This document shows positions 18,060 through 26,909 of a DNA stretch of 50,473 bases, piece by piece (the first letter of the stretch is position 1; every line of letters begins with the position of its first letter). The notes under the pieces were generated by a model. The model was not told where the DNA came from. It ran no database searches and saw only the letters and a list, made by a program, of their open reading frames with translations. The translations under genes and the position numbers were made by a program. Location of the stretch: assembly GCA_903834925.1 (NCBI GenBank), contig CAILLA010000185.1:1-50473 (forward strand), in the 5' to 3' direction. This DNA is from an uncultured Schlesneria sp. (GTDB lineage Bacteria > Planctomycetota > Planctomycetia > Planctomycetales > Planctomycetaceae).

Positions 18060-19190
18060 CTATTGAATCAGCGTCGCTTCAGCCACGAGTCCCGGTCCAA
18101 ACCCGATCGCGACGCAAGGGCCGCCTGCCCCCTGCTGCCGCAGCCGATCGAGCACAAATAGGACCGTAGGAGACGACATATTTCCGTGAGTTTGCATGAT
18201 CTCCCGCGAAACTTTCAATGCTTCGGGCGTAATCGACATCGCTTCAGTAAATGCGTTCAGGATGCGCGGACCGCCGGGATGTACGGCCCACGTGACAATT
18301 TCTTCAGGCGTCAGGCCATTTGTTGCCAGCCACTCCGTCATCCACGCGCGAAGATGCAACGTCAGCAGCCCCGGAACCCGAGAAGAAAGAGTCATCCGAA
18401 ATCCGTGATTGCCCACGCGCCACGTCATTGCGTCTGCCGAATCGGGCAACACCATTGAACCACTATCGATGATCCTTGTCAGTGACGTCGCACGATTTTG
18501 TTGACTCGTGCCATCTGGACTTGTCGACGAACTTGAGCCTGCTTGCACAACACAGGCGGCGCTCCCATCCGCGAACAACGAGTTGGCGACGATCTGTTCC
18601 GGGTCCCAACCATATTGGTAGTGGAGACTGCAAAGCTCGACACAACAGACTAGCACGATCGCTCGCGGATCGGCGGCGACGAACGCTCGTGCGACGCGAA
18701 TTGCATTCAATGCAGCGTGACAGCCCATGAAACCGACTTGAGTCCTGGCAACGTTCGGTCGCAGCGGCAATTCGTTGATGAGCGTGAAGTCGAACCCCGG
18801 AGCCACGAAACCACTGCACGTCACGGTGATCAAGTGCGTAATGGACTTTTCGCAAACCCCGCTCCGTTCTAATGCCTGTTTTGAAGCAGTCATCGCGAGC
18901 GGTCCTGCTGCTTCAGCAAAACGTAAAAGACGCGCCTCGGTCGTCGGGCCATTGGGGGACTCCGTGGTGAGCGGCGGAAAAAACGTTTGCCGGTCCGTCA
19001 GCGGCCCGTCGGCTCGGTTAAGTATGACGCTGCCCCGCGTCTTCACACCCGACATGCGATACAGGACACTCAACATGTGCGCCTGCTCGGATGTGGCCGA
19101 ACAGAATTGAGCGGCAACTTCACCCGCTTCCTGCTGCTCAAAATGATGTGCCGGGACTGCCGTGCCAATGCCTGAAATTACGACCTGCAT
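18060..19190 (-). CDS. Type III polyketide synthase (chalcone/stilbene synthase family)
   Basis: 376 aa, full length. The thiolase-fold catalytic triad is complete: Cys157 (GFMGCHAALNA), His304 (WAVHPGGPRIL) and Asn337 (THGNMSSPTVLF). The C-terminal GFGPGLVAEATLI loop is the family signature that shapes the cyclisation pocket. It would condense malonyl-CoA units onto an acyl-CoA starter to give an alkylpyrone, alkylresorcinol or similar product; chain length cannot be read from sequence here. It is the last gene of a tight operon: its start overlaps the FAD oxidoreductase end by 13 bp. The region looks richer in G and C than its neighbours by eye. Confidence 0.95.
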   Translation of the reverse strand: MQVVISGIGTAVPAHHFEQQEAGEVAAQFCSATSEQAHMLSVLYRMSGVKTRGSVILNRADGPLTDRQTFFPPLTTESPNGPTTEARLLRFAEAAGPLAMTASKQALERSGVCEKSITHLITVTCSGFVAPGFDFTLINELPLRPNVARTQVGFMGCHAALNAIRVARAFVAADPRAIVLVCCVELCSLHYQYGWDPEQIVANSLFADGSAACVVQAGSSSSTSPDGTSQQNRATSLTRIIDSGSMVLPDSADAMTWRVGNHGFRMTLSSRVPGLLTLHLRAWMTEWLATNGLTPEEIVTWAVHPGGPRILNAFTEAMSITPEALKVSREIMQTHGNMSSPTVLFVLDRLRQQGAGGPCVAIGFGPGLVAEATLIQ

Positions 19191-20374
19191 TCGTGAGCCA
19201 ATCTTTCATGTTCGCTGTGAGAATTCACTCGTTCAATGATTCGCCGAGCTAACCAGGGCCACGCTGCCAAGGCCGATAACGTCAAAGAGACGAGGGTTGG
19301 CGAACGGAGGAGTCTTGCCCAGAGGCGACAAAATCGCTGCCGACTTTGCATCAACCGCCGGTACTCGGTTTTCCAGTCGTTGGCGATAGCAGGAGACCAT
19401 TGCCTGGCAGACACGGCTTGACCAACGAAGCAGGTCACATGTCGTGCGGTCAACAGTCCCCAGGCCATCCCTTCGCCAGTGAACGGCTCCACATAGCCGG
19501 CCGCATCACCGATCAAGAAGACGCGACAACTCGCCACGGGAGTCGTAGTGCGCGTCAACGGGACTGTCCCCTGCCAATCCGCTGACAACAATTGCCGAGG
19601 GATCGAAAACTTCGCCTTTTCCAACAGGGATTTTGTCGCCAGGGCCGGCGAGCCGTGACGTCGCAAATAGTCCCGATCGAACGCCCCCGCGATATTGATT
19701 CGGCCGTCTTCAACACGGACAAGCCCCGCATATCCCCCGGCTCCGACGGCCATCCAGATTGTTCCCGCTTGATAGTCGTCACTTGAATCGTCGATCACGC
19801 AACCGGCTCCCACACGGGACGATGGCACAATGCGAGTCGTCCATTCGTCCGAGTTGGGTAACCCCAGTCCGTCCAGACCCGAAGCAACGACGATTGCCCT
19901 GGCATTGAGGCACGTCTCATGCCCCGCTTGCTGAAGTCGTACGACGCGAGAATCGGTGTTGATTCGCCCGACCTTTGCAAACACGTCAGGCAGGAACTCA
20001 ACCTGCATGTCGATCGCAGCACGAATCAATGCCGCATCCAATCCCTCGCGTGAAATGGCCCGTCCGCCCGGTAACGGCACCGTGATCGCTCGTGAACCAC
20101 AGTGCAAAGTCAATCGGTTTAACTGCGGACCGCCGAATGCTTCAATCTCGTCCGACAACCCGATCTGTAAGAGAACATTGAGGGCCACATCGTTCAAACA
20201 GGCTCCGCACACCTTTCGACGCGGGAAGTGCCGTTTGTCGACAAGCAATACACGATGTCCCGCGCGTGCCGCTTCACGAGCCACCACTGATCCCGCCACG
20301 CCAGCTCCGATCACCACGACGTCCCAGAGGATCTCTTGTGCATCGGACAGAGAGAGCGTTCCGATTAGACTCAA
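19178..20374 (-). CDS. FAD-dependent oxidoreductase, geranylgeranyl-reductase-like
   Basis: 398 aa with a TTG start at 20374 (GGAA 7 nt upstream). The FAD dinucleotide fold is VVVIGAGVAGSVVAREAARAG, followed by DKRHFPRRKVCGACLN, the conserved Cys-Gly-Gly/Ala segment of the geranylgeranyl-reductase/halogenase-like group, and GDAAGYVEPFTGEGMAWGL near residue 280, which binds the FAD ribityl chain. A hydrophobic C terminus (PTLVSLTLSALAAWPWLARRI) may attach it to the membrane. In type III PKS clusters such enzymes oxidise or reduce the polyketide product or a quinol. It overlaps the methyltransferase stop by 4 nt and the PKS start by 13 bp. Confidence 0.92.
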   Translation of the reverse strand: MSLIGTLSLSDAQEILWDVVVIGAGVAGSVVAREAARAGHRVLLVDKRHFPRRKVCGACLNDVALNVLLQIGLSDEIEAFGGPQLNRLTLHCGSRAITVPLPGGRAISREGLDAALIRAAIDMQVEFLPDVFAKVGRINTDSRVVRLQQAGHETCLNARAIVVASGLDGLGLPNSDEWTTRIVPSSRVGAGCVIDDSSDDYQAGTIWMAVGAGGYAGLVRVEDGRINIAGAFDRDYLRRHGSPALATKSLLEKAKFSIPRQLLSADWQGTVPLTRTTTPVASCRVFLIGDAAGYVEPFTGEGMAWGLLTARHVTCFVGQAVSARQWSPAIANDWKTEYRRLMQSRQRFCRLWARLLRSPTLVSLTLSALAAWPWLARRIIERVNSHSEHERLAHECRS

Positions 20375-21102
20375 GGTTTATTCCATTCGAGTCGCATCCG
20401 CTCGGGCCAACTGCGGGAGACGGTCGCCCCGTTCATTCCTGCACGAAGGGCCATGTCGCGCAACTCGTCCGTCGTAAACGCACCCGCGACCGAATCCGGC
20501 CCATCGGCATGTACGATCGGCGAAAAAGTCAACAATCGCGCAACGAATCGGGCCAGCAGATACCCCTGGCAACTGCGAACCAAATCGTTGACGATGACGA
20601 TCCTTCGCGTCGCCGCCGCCATCTTCATGAGCACGCTAACGGCATCATCATTCGTCAGATGATGCAGAAACAAGGACGTTGCAATCACGTCATAATCGGT
20701 CGGCCATTCGTGACGTAACACGTCGAATTCAAAAAAACGACATGCGACATGGGACCGCTCGGCCCGTTGTTTGGCAAACTCGACGGCGGTCGGACTTAGA
20801 TCACAACCGTCAATTGTCATTCGTAAATTCGCTCGGCGAGCTGCTTGAGCCAGCCTCACCGCGACATCGCCACCACCACAAGCCACGTCCAGAACTCGAA
20901 TTTCTCGCATCGGCTGATTGATTGCCAATTGCTGAATCGCCGGCCAGAAGCAGTGATGGATTCGTGAAAGAAAATTAACCCGTCCCAGTGCAGACAACGC
21001 CGTTTGATGCAGCCTGACGTCTATTCCCGGCTGGTCCATCAATTCGGGTCGAAGTCGACGCTCGTTTAATTTAAGACCAAATGTAGAGATTAGAGATTTC
21101 AT
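20371..21102 (-). CDS. Class I SAM-dependent methyltransferase of the PKS operon
   Basis: 243 aa from the ATG at 21102; a GTG at 21117 in frame is the alternative and neither has a clear ribosome site. SAM-binding motif I is VLDVACGGGD, with an acidic DGCDLSPTAVE motif II and FFEFDVL motif. The N terminus carries LNERRLRPELMDQPG, a segment typical of methyltransferases that sit beside type III PKS and FAD oxidoreductase genes. It would O- or C-methylate the polyketide product. First gene of the three-gene operon, whose stop overlaps the next gene by 4 nt. Confidence 0.9.
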   Translation of the reverse strand: MKSLISTFGLKLNERRLRPELMDQPGIDVRLHQTALSALGRVNFLSRIHHCFWPAIQQLAINQPMREIRVLDVACGGGDVAVRLAQAARRANLRMTIDGCDLSPTAVEFAKQRAERSHVACRFFEFDVLRHEWPTDYDVIATSLFLHHLTNDDAVSVLMKMAAATRRIVIVNDLVRSCQGYLLARFVARLLTFSPIVHADGPDSVAGAFTTDELRDMALRAGMNGATVSRSWPERMRLEWNKP

Positions 21103-21194
21103 AAAAACAAGTATCACAGAACATCCACAAAAAAGCGGCGCCCGATTAAAGAAGAACAGAATGTCGTTTTTGACATTTTGCGTTTGAGGTGATC

Positions 21195-22736
21195 TTAGTG
21201 CTTCGCGTGCGATCGCCCCGATTGTCTGGTTAAACCTGCCAGACGCTGCTGGATCTCGGTTGTCAGCATGCCAGGAACGTATTTCCAGCGCCAGTTATCG
21301 ACGTCGGGGCCACTGGTTCCGGGCGTGTTCATGCGGGCGGCGGCACCCAGCGACAGTGCGTCTTGCAACGGGATGACGGCGAGTCTTGACCCTGATCTTA
21401 AGGCGAGTTCGATAAATTCCCAGGCGATATTGTGTTCTTCGCAGCGGGTGTATCGTTTCAAACGTTCAAGCTGCTCATGGTTATGCAGAATTTTCTCGCG
21501 GAACCAACCGAGCGTCGTATCGTTGTCGTGGGTACCTGTGTATGTGACAGAATTGGCTTCGAAATCTTCGGGACGAGTGTTGTCCCAGGCTTCGCCGGGT
21601 AACAAGAACTGCAAAACCTTCATTCCTGGCAAATGAAACTCTTTCCGCAGTGCGTGGACTTCTTCCGTAATCATCCCGAGATCTTCAGCGATGATGGGGA
21701 CCGTACCCGACTGTTCGGAACCGGCACTTCTGGCTTTGCACAGGGCCTGCAAGAGTTTTCCTCGGGGACCTGGAACCCATTCGCCGTTCATCGCGGTCTT
21801 TTCGCCAGCAAGAACTGACCAATACGATTCAAAACCACGAAAATGGTCAAGTCGAACCAGGTCGACAAACTGCAGGACGGCTTCCAATCGATGGATCCAC
21901 CAACGGAAGCCATCGCGTTCCATCGCGTCCCAGTCGTAAAGCGGATTATTCCACAACTGTCCGGTCGCAGCGAAGTAGTCGGGTGGAACCCCAGCCACGC
22001 GAGTCGGGTCCCCCAGTTCATTCAGCTGAAACAGCGAACGATTCGCCCAGACATCGACGCTGTCGAGCGATACGTAAATTGGTATATCGCCGATAATGCG
22101 GATACCACGCTCAGCCGCATGGTTTCTTAGCTGCTGCCATTGTCGAACGAAAAAGAACTGTAAAACCAAAGCGGCGACGAACCGTTCGCCGAGTTCGGGT
22201 TTAACGGCACAATCGGGGGCGGAAACGGATTCGGTCCATTTCTGCCAGGGACGATTTTGATTGGCGTCGCGTTGAGCCATGAATTTCGCGTGGTTTTCGA
22301 CCCAGTTTCGGTGCTGATCACAAAACGCGGCAAATTCGTGTTGCAGAGGATCGCTGGATTGTCGCTTGCGCAAGTTGTTAACCGCGATCTCGAGCAGTTG
22401 ATACTTTCGTGCGGCGGCTTGCTGGAAATTAACCCGGGGCGAGAATTCGATCTCGGGCAACGCGGCAGCCGATAAATCAGCATCCGACAAAAGGCCGTCA
22501 GCGGCCAGGAGATCTGGGCTGATAAGCAGAGGATTTCCGGCAAAAGACGAAGGAGACTGATAAGGGGAATCTCCCATATCGGTTGGGCAGAGTGGCAGCA
22601 CCTGCCAATAGCTTTGTTCGGCACCCGCAAGCCAATCGATCAATTCCCAGGCTCGCGGGCCAAGGTCACCGATTCCATATCGTGTGGGAATCGAAGTCGG
22701 ATGCAGGAGGACGCCACTGGCTCGTTCCTGAAGCAT
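21195..22736 (-). CDS. malQ: 4-alpha-glucanotransferase (amylomaltase)
   Basis: 513 aa, glycoside hydrolase family 77. It begins with RASGVLLHPTSIPTRYGIGDLG and shows DSPYQSPSSFAGNP, the nucleophile region VDLVRLDHFRGFESYW, the acid/base region PIIAEDLGMI and the transition-state Asp in YTGTHDNDTTLGW, all in the right order. It transfers maltooligosaccharides between glucans in glycogen/maltodextrin metabolism. GAGGTGA lies about 6 nt before the ATG. It is upstream of the PKS operon on the same strand with a 92-bp gap, but there is no reason to link the two functionally. Confidence 0.96.
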   Translation of the reverse strand: MLQERASGVLLHPTSIPTRYGIGDLGPRAWELIDWLAGAEQSYWQVLPLCPTDMGDSPYQSPSSFAGNPLLISPDLLAADGLLSDADLSAAALPEIEFSPRVNFQQAAARKYQLLEIAVNNLRKRQSSDPLQHEFAAFCDQHRNWVENHAKFMAQRDANQNRPWQKWTESVSAPDCAVKPELGERFVAALVLQFFFVRQWQQLRNHAAERGIRIIGDIPIYVSLDSVDVWANRSLFQLNELGDPTRVAGVPPDYFAATGQLWNNPLYDWDAMERDGFRWWIHRLEAVLQFVDLVRLDHFRGFESYWSVLAGEKTAMNGEWVPGPRGKLLQALCKARSAGSEQSGTVPIIAEDLGMITEEVHALRKEFHLPGMKVLQFLLPGEAWDNTRPEDFEANSVTYTGTHDNDTTLGWFREKILHNHEQLERLKRYTRCEEHNIAWEFIELALRSGSRLAVIPLQDALSLGAAARMNTPGTSGPDVDNWRWKYVPGMLTTEIQQRLAGLTRQSGRSHAKH

Positions 22737-23076
22737 ATCTGGTCACCTCAAAAAATCGTCACAGCGAATATTTGAAATTCCTGGCCCGTCGCCCTGCCGC
22801 ATACCAGGATTCACTACTTTTGCGTTCCAAGATGCCTCAGGCATCGCCAGTTATTGTTCTCCGCTGAGTGCAAAAGAACTGCACATGGAGGAACCAAACT
22901 GGGCTTACCGCATCGTGACGTTGTAACGCGAGAAAGGGAAGCGCAGCCGCAATTACCACCGTTTCGGTTGTCCGAAAGTCGACAAACCCCATGATTTATG
23001 CAGGTTTTGCGCTGGCTTGCCAGTCTCATGAAAGCTTGCGACCATAGAAACGCGTTGCCAAGCAAGAAAATGAACT
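22737..23076. other. Divergent gap between malQ and rnd
   Basis: 340 bp that must hold the promoters of both genes. No repeat, palindrome or convincing promoter stands out. Confidence 0.4.
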
Positions 23077-24324
23077 ATGCCAAACCCTCCAGCCACGGCT
23101 CCTTCGTCGATGACGTCGTCCCTTATTACCAAACAATCCGCCTTCGATGAGCTTTGCGATCACATCCAAAAGTCTGGATTGGTTGCGTTCGACACCGAGT
23201 TCGTATCCGAGCACACCTATCGTCCGGAATTGTGTCTGCTTCAATTTGCCACAAAAGAACGCTGCGTGGCGGTCGACCCTTATGAAGTGGATCATCACCG
23301 GTGGTGGGAACTGATGGCCGACGAAAAGACCACGGTGATCATCCACGGCGGTCGGGAAGAGGTTCGTTTCTGCTTTACGCACGTCGACATGCCTCCTAAA
23401 CGCTTGTGGGATGTGCAGATTGCCGAGGGGCTTCGGTCACGCAGCTTTCCCCTGGGCTATGAAGCCCTGGTCAAACGAATTCTCGGTCGTACAGCCCAAG
23501 GGCGCGAAACGCGGACGGACTGGCGTCGCCGCCCGTTATCGGCCACGCAACTGGAATACGCACTCGACGACGTGCAGCACGTTCTCGAAATCTACGAACG
23601 TCAGCGAGCTTCGTTACAAAAAATGAAGCGTCTGTCGTGGGCGGAATCCGAAATCCAGCGGATGATTGATGAAATCGCTGCCGAGAGATCACCGGACAGT
23701 TGGCAGCGTCTTCCCGGTCTGCATCGACTGACGCCTCGTGAACTGGCCGTAGCCCGCGAAGTTTATCGTTGGCGTGAAAACGAAGCGGCCGCCAAAGATC
23801 GGCCCATGCGGAAAATGCTGCGTGATGATCTCGTGATCGAACTGGCGAAGCGTCGTCCAACCAGCGAATCGGATTTACTCGCCGTTCGAGACATGAACCG
23901 CCCGGAATACAAGCGGGCTGCAGCGACGTTGCTGGATTGTGTTGCGGCAGGCATGGCTTTGCCGAAAGAGGATCTGCCTCAGCTACCGAAATCACTCGAT
24001 GAAGATAAAGCTCACGACGAACAGGTTGTTGGACAACTACTCGGCCTGGCACTGGCGAATCGGTGTGCGGAACTGAATGTGGCAATGGGGCTAGTTGGTA
24101 AGACGGCCGATTTACGGCACCTGGTACGCTGGCATGTCTATGGCGAACGAGACGGCGAGCCACCGCGACTGACTCAAGGTTGGCGAGCGGAAGTGTGCGG
24201 CGATTTGCTGACGGATGTGCTTGCTGGGAAGATTGCCTTGCGCGTAGCCGACCCACAGTCAGATCATCCGCTGGTCTTTGAGCGGCGGGATGATGTGATC
24301 CCGCCGGTGGCGGCGAAAAAATAA
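23077..24324 (+). CDS. rnd: Ribonuclease D-like 3'-5' exonuclease
   Basis: 415 aa. Exo I is FDTEF (Asp and Glu), Exo III is YALDDV (Tyr and Asp, the DEDDy type), and an HRDC-like domain follows (about 205-290: LHRLTPRELAVAREVYRWRENEA). It would trim tRNA and other RNA 3' ends. In Exo II, where E. coli-type enzymes have an Asp (H-x4-D-L), this protein reads HGGREEV, so the metal ligand may be Glu; I believe relatives in the phylum share this. A C-terminal extension (about 300-415) is additional. Start taken at the first ATG (AAGAAA upstream); ATG 23110 is possible. Confidence 0.88.
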   Translation: MPNPPATAPSSMTSSLITKQSAFDELCDHIQKSGLVAFDTEFVSEHTYRPELCLLQFATKERCVAVDPYEVDHHRWWELMADEKTTVIIHGGREEVRFCFTHVDMPPKRLWDVQIAEGLRSRSFPLGYEALVKRILGRTAQGRETRTDWRRRPLSATQLEYALDDVQHVLEIYERQRASLQKMKRLSWAESEIQRMIDEIAAERSPDSWQRLPGLHRLTPRELAVAREVYRWRENEAAAKDRPMRKMLRDDLVIELAKRRPTSESDLLAVRDMNRPEYKRAAATLLDCVAAGMALPKEDLPQLPKSLDEDKAHDEQVVGQLLGLALANRCAELNVAMGLVGKTADLRHLVRWHVYGERDGEPPRLTQGWRAEVCGDLLTDVLAGKIALRVADPQSDHPLVFERRDDVIPPVAAKK

Positions 24325-24342
24325 CGCGGCTTTGCGTTTTTT
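24323..24342 (+). terminator. Weak terminator candidate after rnd
   Basis: AACGC-GGCTTT-GCGTT followed by TTTT right at the rnd stop codon: a short 5-bp stem with a T-run. Weak but well placed. Confidence 0.4.
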
Positions 24343-24426
24343 CGTGTGGTCTTTAGCCTGCACAAAATGTGCGGGGCGCACGGGCTGAAGCCCATGCTAC
24401 TAGTCCGGCAACGCGCAAACGATATT

Positions 24427-24477
24427 CCTATTCTGAACCCATCGTCCGACGCGCATCAACCGGCTGTGCCGGGCCGG
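24427..24477 (-). repeat. 51-bp repeat behind a secreted-protein gene stop (copy 2)
   Basis: Second copy of the 10341-10391 repeat. On the minus strand CCGGCCCGGCACAGCCGG begins at the base after the TAA stop of the 251-aa gene. Confidence 0.75.
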
Positions 24478-25233
24478 TTAGCGGTAAATCCATTGGGTGT
24501 CGCCATCAAGCAGGATTTCTCGTTCGCGTTGATCGAAGCGATCACCGCGTCGCAGGTATTTTTGCATGATGGTCTTGGTCTGGATAATCGGTGAACCGTC
24601 GGGACCATCTACTTTACGGATGCTGTTGGAAAAGCCTGTCATGAATACGGTATAGCGATCTGCTTCGGGATCGATTCCGCGCCACATGGCCACACCTTCG
24701 ATGGCCACATCGTCAGGGCTGCCGGGGATCGTTGCTTCGGGAATTGGGCCGACAACGCTGACGGCGCTTTTGTAATTCCCTTTTTCTCGTTTGTTGATGG
24801 CGGCGAGTGCTTCGGGAATGACTTGATCAGAGAAGATTTCGTTCCGACCGTTATCCGTCGCGATCAACGTAAATTCAGGAATAAACTGCTGTGGTGCAAC
24901 AGGAGGGTCTAAATCATTAACAGGCGCGTTCACGTCCCCTTTCTGATCCAGCTTGTGGTTGAAGCCTCGGTAAACAATGTACCAGACGTATTCCAGCTTT
25001 TTCTGACCGGTCTTAGGGTCGGTTAACTCGACAGGAATCAAACGCATCGGCTTGAAGTAGACGTCCATGACCCAGAGGTCACTCTGAGACGTCATTTCGT
25101 CACCGGATGCAATTGCCGGGAATCGAACTTCACCACCGCGCAGGGACTGGGCACTGGCCGTGGAAGTGGCGACAACGGTAATGGCTACCGCAAGTCCCAG
25201 TAAACAGGCGTACTTACTTATCCACGTCTTCAT
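24478..25233 (-). CDS. Secreted protein of unknown function
   Basis: 251 aa with a Sec signal peptide (KYACLLGLAVAITVVATSTASAQ). The mature part is strand-rich (SDLWVMDVYFKPMRLIPVEL, YVWYIVYRGFNHKL) and has no recognisable motif; I know the family only as hypothetical in planctomycetes. AGGA lies about 10 nt before the ATG. It is the last of three co-directional genes after the GTPase and the Ser/Thr kinase, with a 117-bp gap, so joint transcription is possible. A repeat starts immediately after its stop. Confidence 0.8.
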   Translation of the reverse strand: MKTWISKYACLLGLAVAITVVATSTASAQSLRGGEVRFPAIASGDEMTSQSDLWVMDVYFKPMRLIPVELTDPKTGQKKLEYVWYIVYRGFNHKLDQKGDVNAPVNDLDPPVAPQQFIPEFTLIATDNGRNEIFSDQVIPEALAAINKREKGNYKSAVSVVGPIPEATIPGSPDDVAIEGVAMWRGIDPEADRYTVFMTGFSNSIRKVDGPDGSPIIQTKTIMQKYLRRGDRFDQREREILLDGDTQWIYR

Positions 25234-25350
25234 GCTGTTACAGTCCTGCGCAAAGGAATCATGCCTTGGATCAAGGCTTATTACGAAAAGCGATTTCTAC
25301 CAATATTCAACAATAGGACCACGAAAAGCCCACAGTCAAGACTTTCTCGA

Positions 25351-26817
25351 TTAATTCAGATCAAGTCCCGTCAACAGTTTTTCGATCGCATCTGCGCGAT
25401 GAGCGACCTCGAGAACGCTTCGTCGGATCTCTTCGGGGTCGACCGTCGCCAACGGATAATTGTCTACCATCACAAAAACGGCTTCATTATCGATTTCGGC
25501 AATCGCGAGCGCTCCATGCAGAATTTCGGCGTTCAGCCTCAAGGCCGGTTCAAAATAAACCGAAAGTGCCGAACAGCACACGCTTGAGATCTTGAGCAGC
25601 CGGTCAGCGGCGGCATGATCGCTTTGTTCGACAAAAGCGGTCTGGTGCCGACCGTTCGAAAAATTCAGGTCGATCAGATAACGCTGACCCTGCCGACTCC
25701 AACGAATTTCCGGATGATTCTCAAAAGCCTTCTGCAAAAGGCTTTCAATATCCTCCGCCTGCCCCAGAACCGCTTGTAACAATTGTACGGCTTCGATCCC
25801 CGACCGGGGTCGATTCTGCGGAGCTTTCGACAAAAGCATTGAAGCACACTCGGCCATTTCCATGGGAATCGATCGGTTGAATGAACGAAAACTGGGAAGT
25901 GGCTTGTGAATGATACTGTCAATCAGCTCGCTTAATGTTCCTGCGTGAAACGGCAGTTCGCCGGTCAGCAGGAAAAAATAACAGACGCCTAAGGCATACA
26001 CATCACTGGCTTGCGTCGCCGGATGGTGCTCAAACAGTTCAGGAGCCATAAAGCTGGGGGTTCCGACAAATTCGGCGGGTTGATCCGCCTTCGCGTTGAT
26101 GACAACGCTTTTCGCCAGACCGAAGTCCGTAATTTTTGGCACCCCCTGATGGGTCAAGATAACATTGTCAGGTTTCAGGTCGCGGTGCAGAATCCCTGCG
26201 GTATGTGCTGCCGACAACCCTTCGGCGATTCGCAGTGCCAAAGCTGTTGCTCGCACAGGTGTTTGCGCTCCATCTTCTTCAACCAATTCCCTGAGCGACC
26301 GCCCGGCGACGAATTCCATTTCAATGAAGTGGTAGCTTCGTTCTTCGCCAATGGCATGGACGGTGACGATATTCGGATGATTCAAAGCAGCAGCCGCCTG
26401 GCCCTCGTTCATGAACCGGGCGACGTATGCAGGGTCACTTTCTGCCAGTGCTGGTGGAAGAATTTTGAGAGCACATTTTCGCCGGAGATCGCGATGCCGG
26501 GCGAGGTAGACTCGACCCATCGCCCCTGCCCCGAGTAGTGCTTCGATATCATATACGCCAAGTTGTTGACCGATCAGTTGGTCAACTTCGATCGCCTGAG
26601 ATGCTTTCGGTCCCGAACCATTTACGCCGTCGTTCGAGTCCTTTCCTTCATGAAGAATCGTATTTCCAAAACTATCGACTTCTGATTTCAGCAATTGACC
26701 GCAACTGGGGCATTCTTGCAATGGGTTTTCGGGGACGTAGGAAAACTGGCAACTGGGGCAGAACGCTGCCGTAAACAGACGCGTGTTCGCACCGGGATGT
26801 CGAGTCGGATCGGTCAT
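25351..26817 (-). CDS. Ser/Thr protein kinase with N-terminal zinc ribbon
   Basis: 488 aa from ATG 26817 (a TTG three codons upstream is the alternative). A zinc-ribbon comes first (CPSCQFSYVPENPLQECPSC), then the Hanks-type kinase domain: glycine loop LGAGAMGRVYLA, CALKIL lysine, HRDLKPDN catalytic loop, DFGLA metal loop and APE. After the kinase, about 140 residues (from ESLLQKAFENHPEIRW) form an alpha/beta domain that resembles YbjN/sensory-type domains. No transmembrane segment is present, so it is cytoplasmic, unlike most bacterial PknB-type kinases. It lies 92 bp behind the GTPase gene on the same strand. Confidence 0.94.
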   Translation of the reverse strand: MTDPTRHPGANTRLFTAAFCPSCQFSYVPENPLQECPSCGQLLKSEVDSFGNTILHEGKDSNDGVNGSGPKASQAIEVDQLIGQQLGVYDIEALLGAGAMGRVYLARHRDLRRKCALKILPPALAESDPAYVARFMNEGQAAAALNHPNIVTVHAIGEERSYHFIEMEFVAGRSLRELVEEDGAQTPVRATALALRIAEGLSAAHTAGILHRDLKPDNVILTHQGVPKITDFGLAKSVVINAKADQPAEFVGTPSFMAPELFEHHPATQASDVYALGVCYFFLLTGELPFHAGTLSELIDSIIHKPLPSFRSFNRSIPMEMAECASMLLSKAPQNRPRSGIEAVQLLQAVLGQAEDIESLLQKAFENHPEIRWSRQGQRYLIDLNFSNGRHQTAFVEQSDHAAADRLLKISSVCCSALSVYFEPALRLNAEILHGALAIAEIDNEAVFVMVDNYPLATVDPEEIRRSVLEVAHRADAIEKLLTGLDLN

Positions 26818-26909
26818 GGTCTGCAATTCAAGGAAGCGACTGTTTCAGCCGTTTTCGGTCAACCTGTTTTCATGATTGTCACTCGTGGATCGTCCGTTCG
26901 TCAATCAGC

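Noticed and set aside
23471-24256. 261-codon antisense frame within rnd
   Set aside because: Composition shadow; no start signals and low-complexity basic translation.
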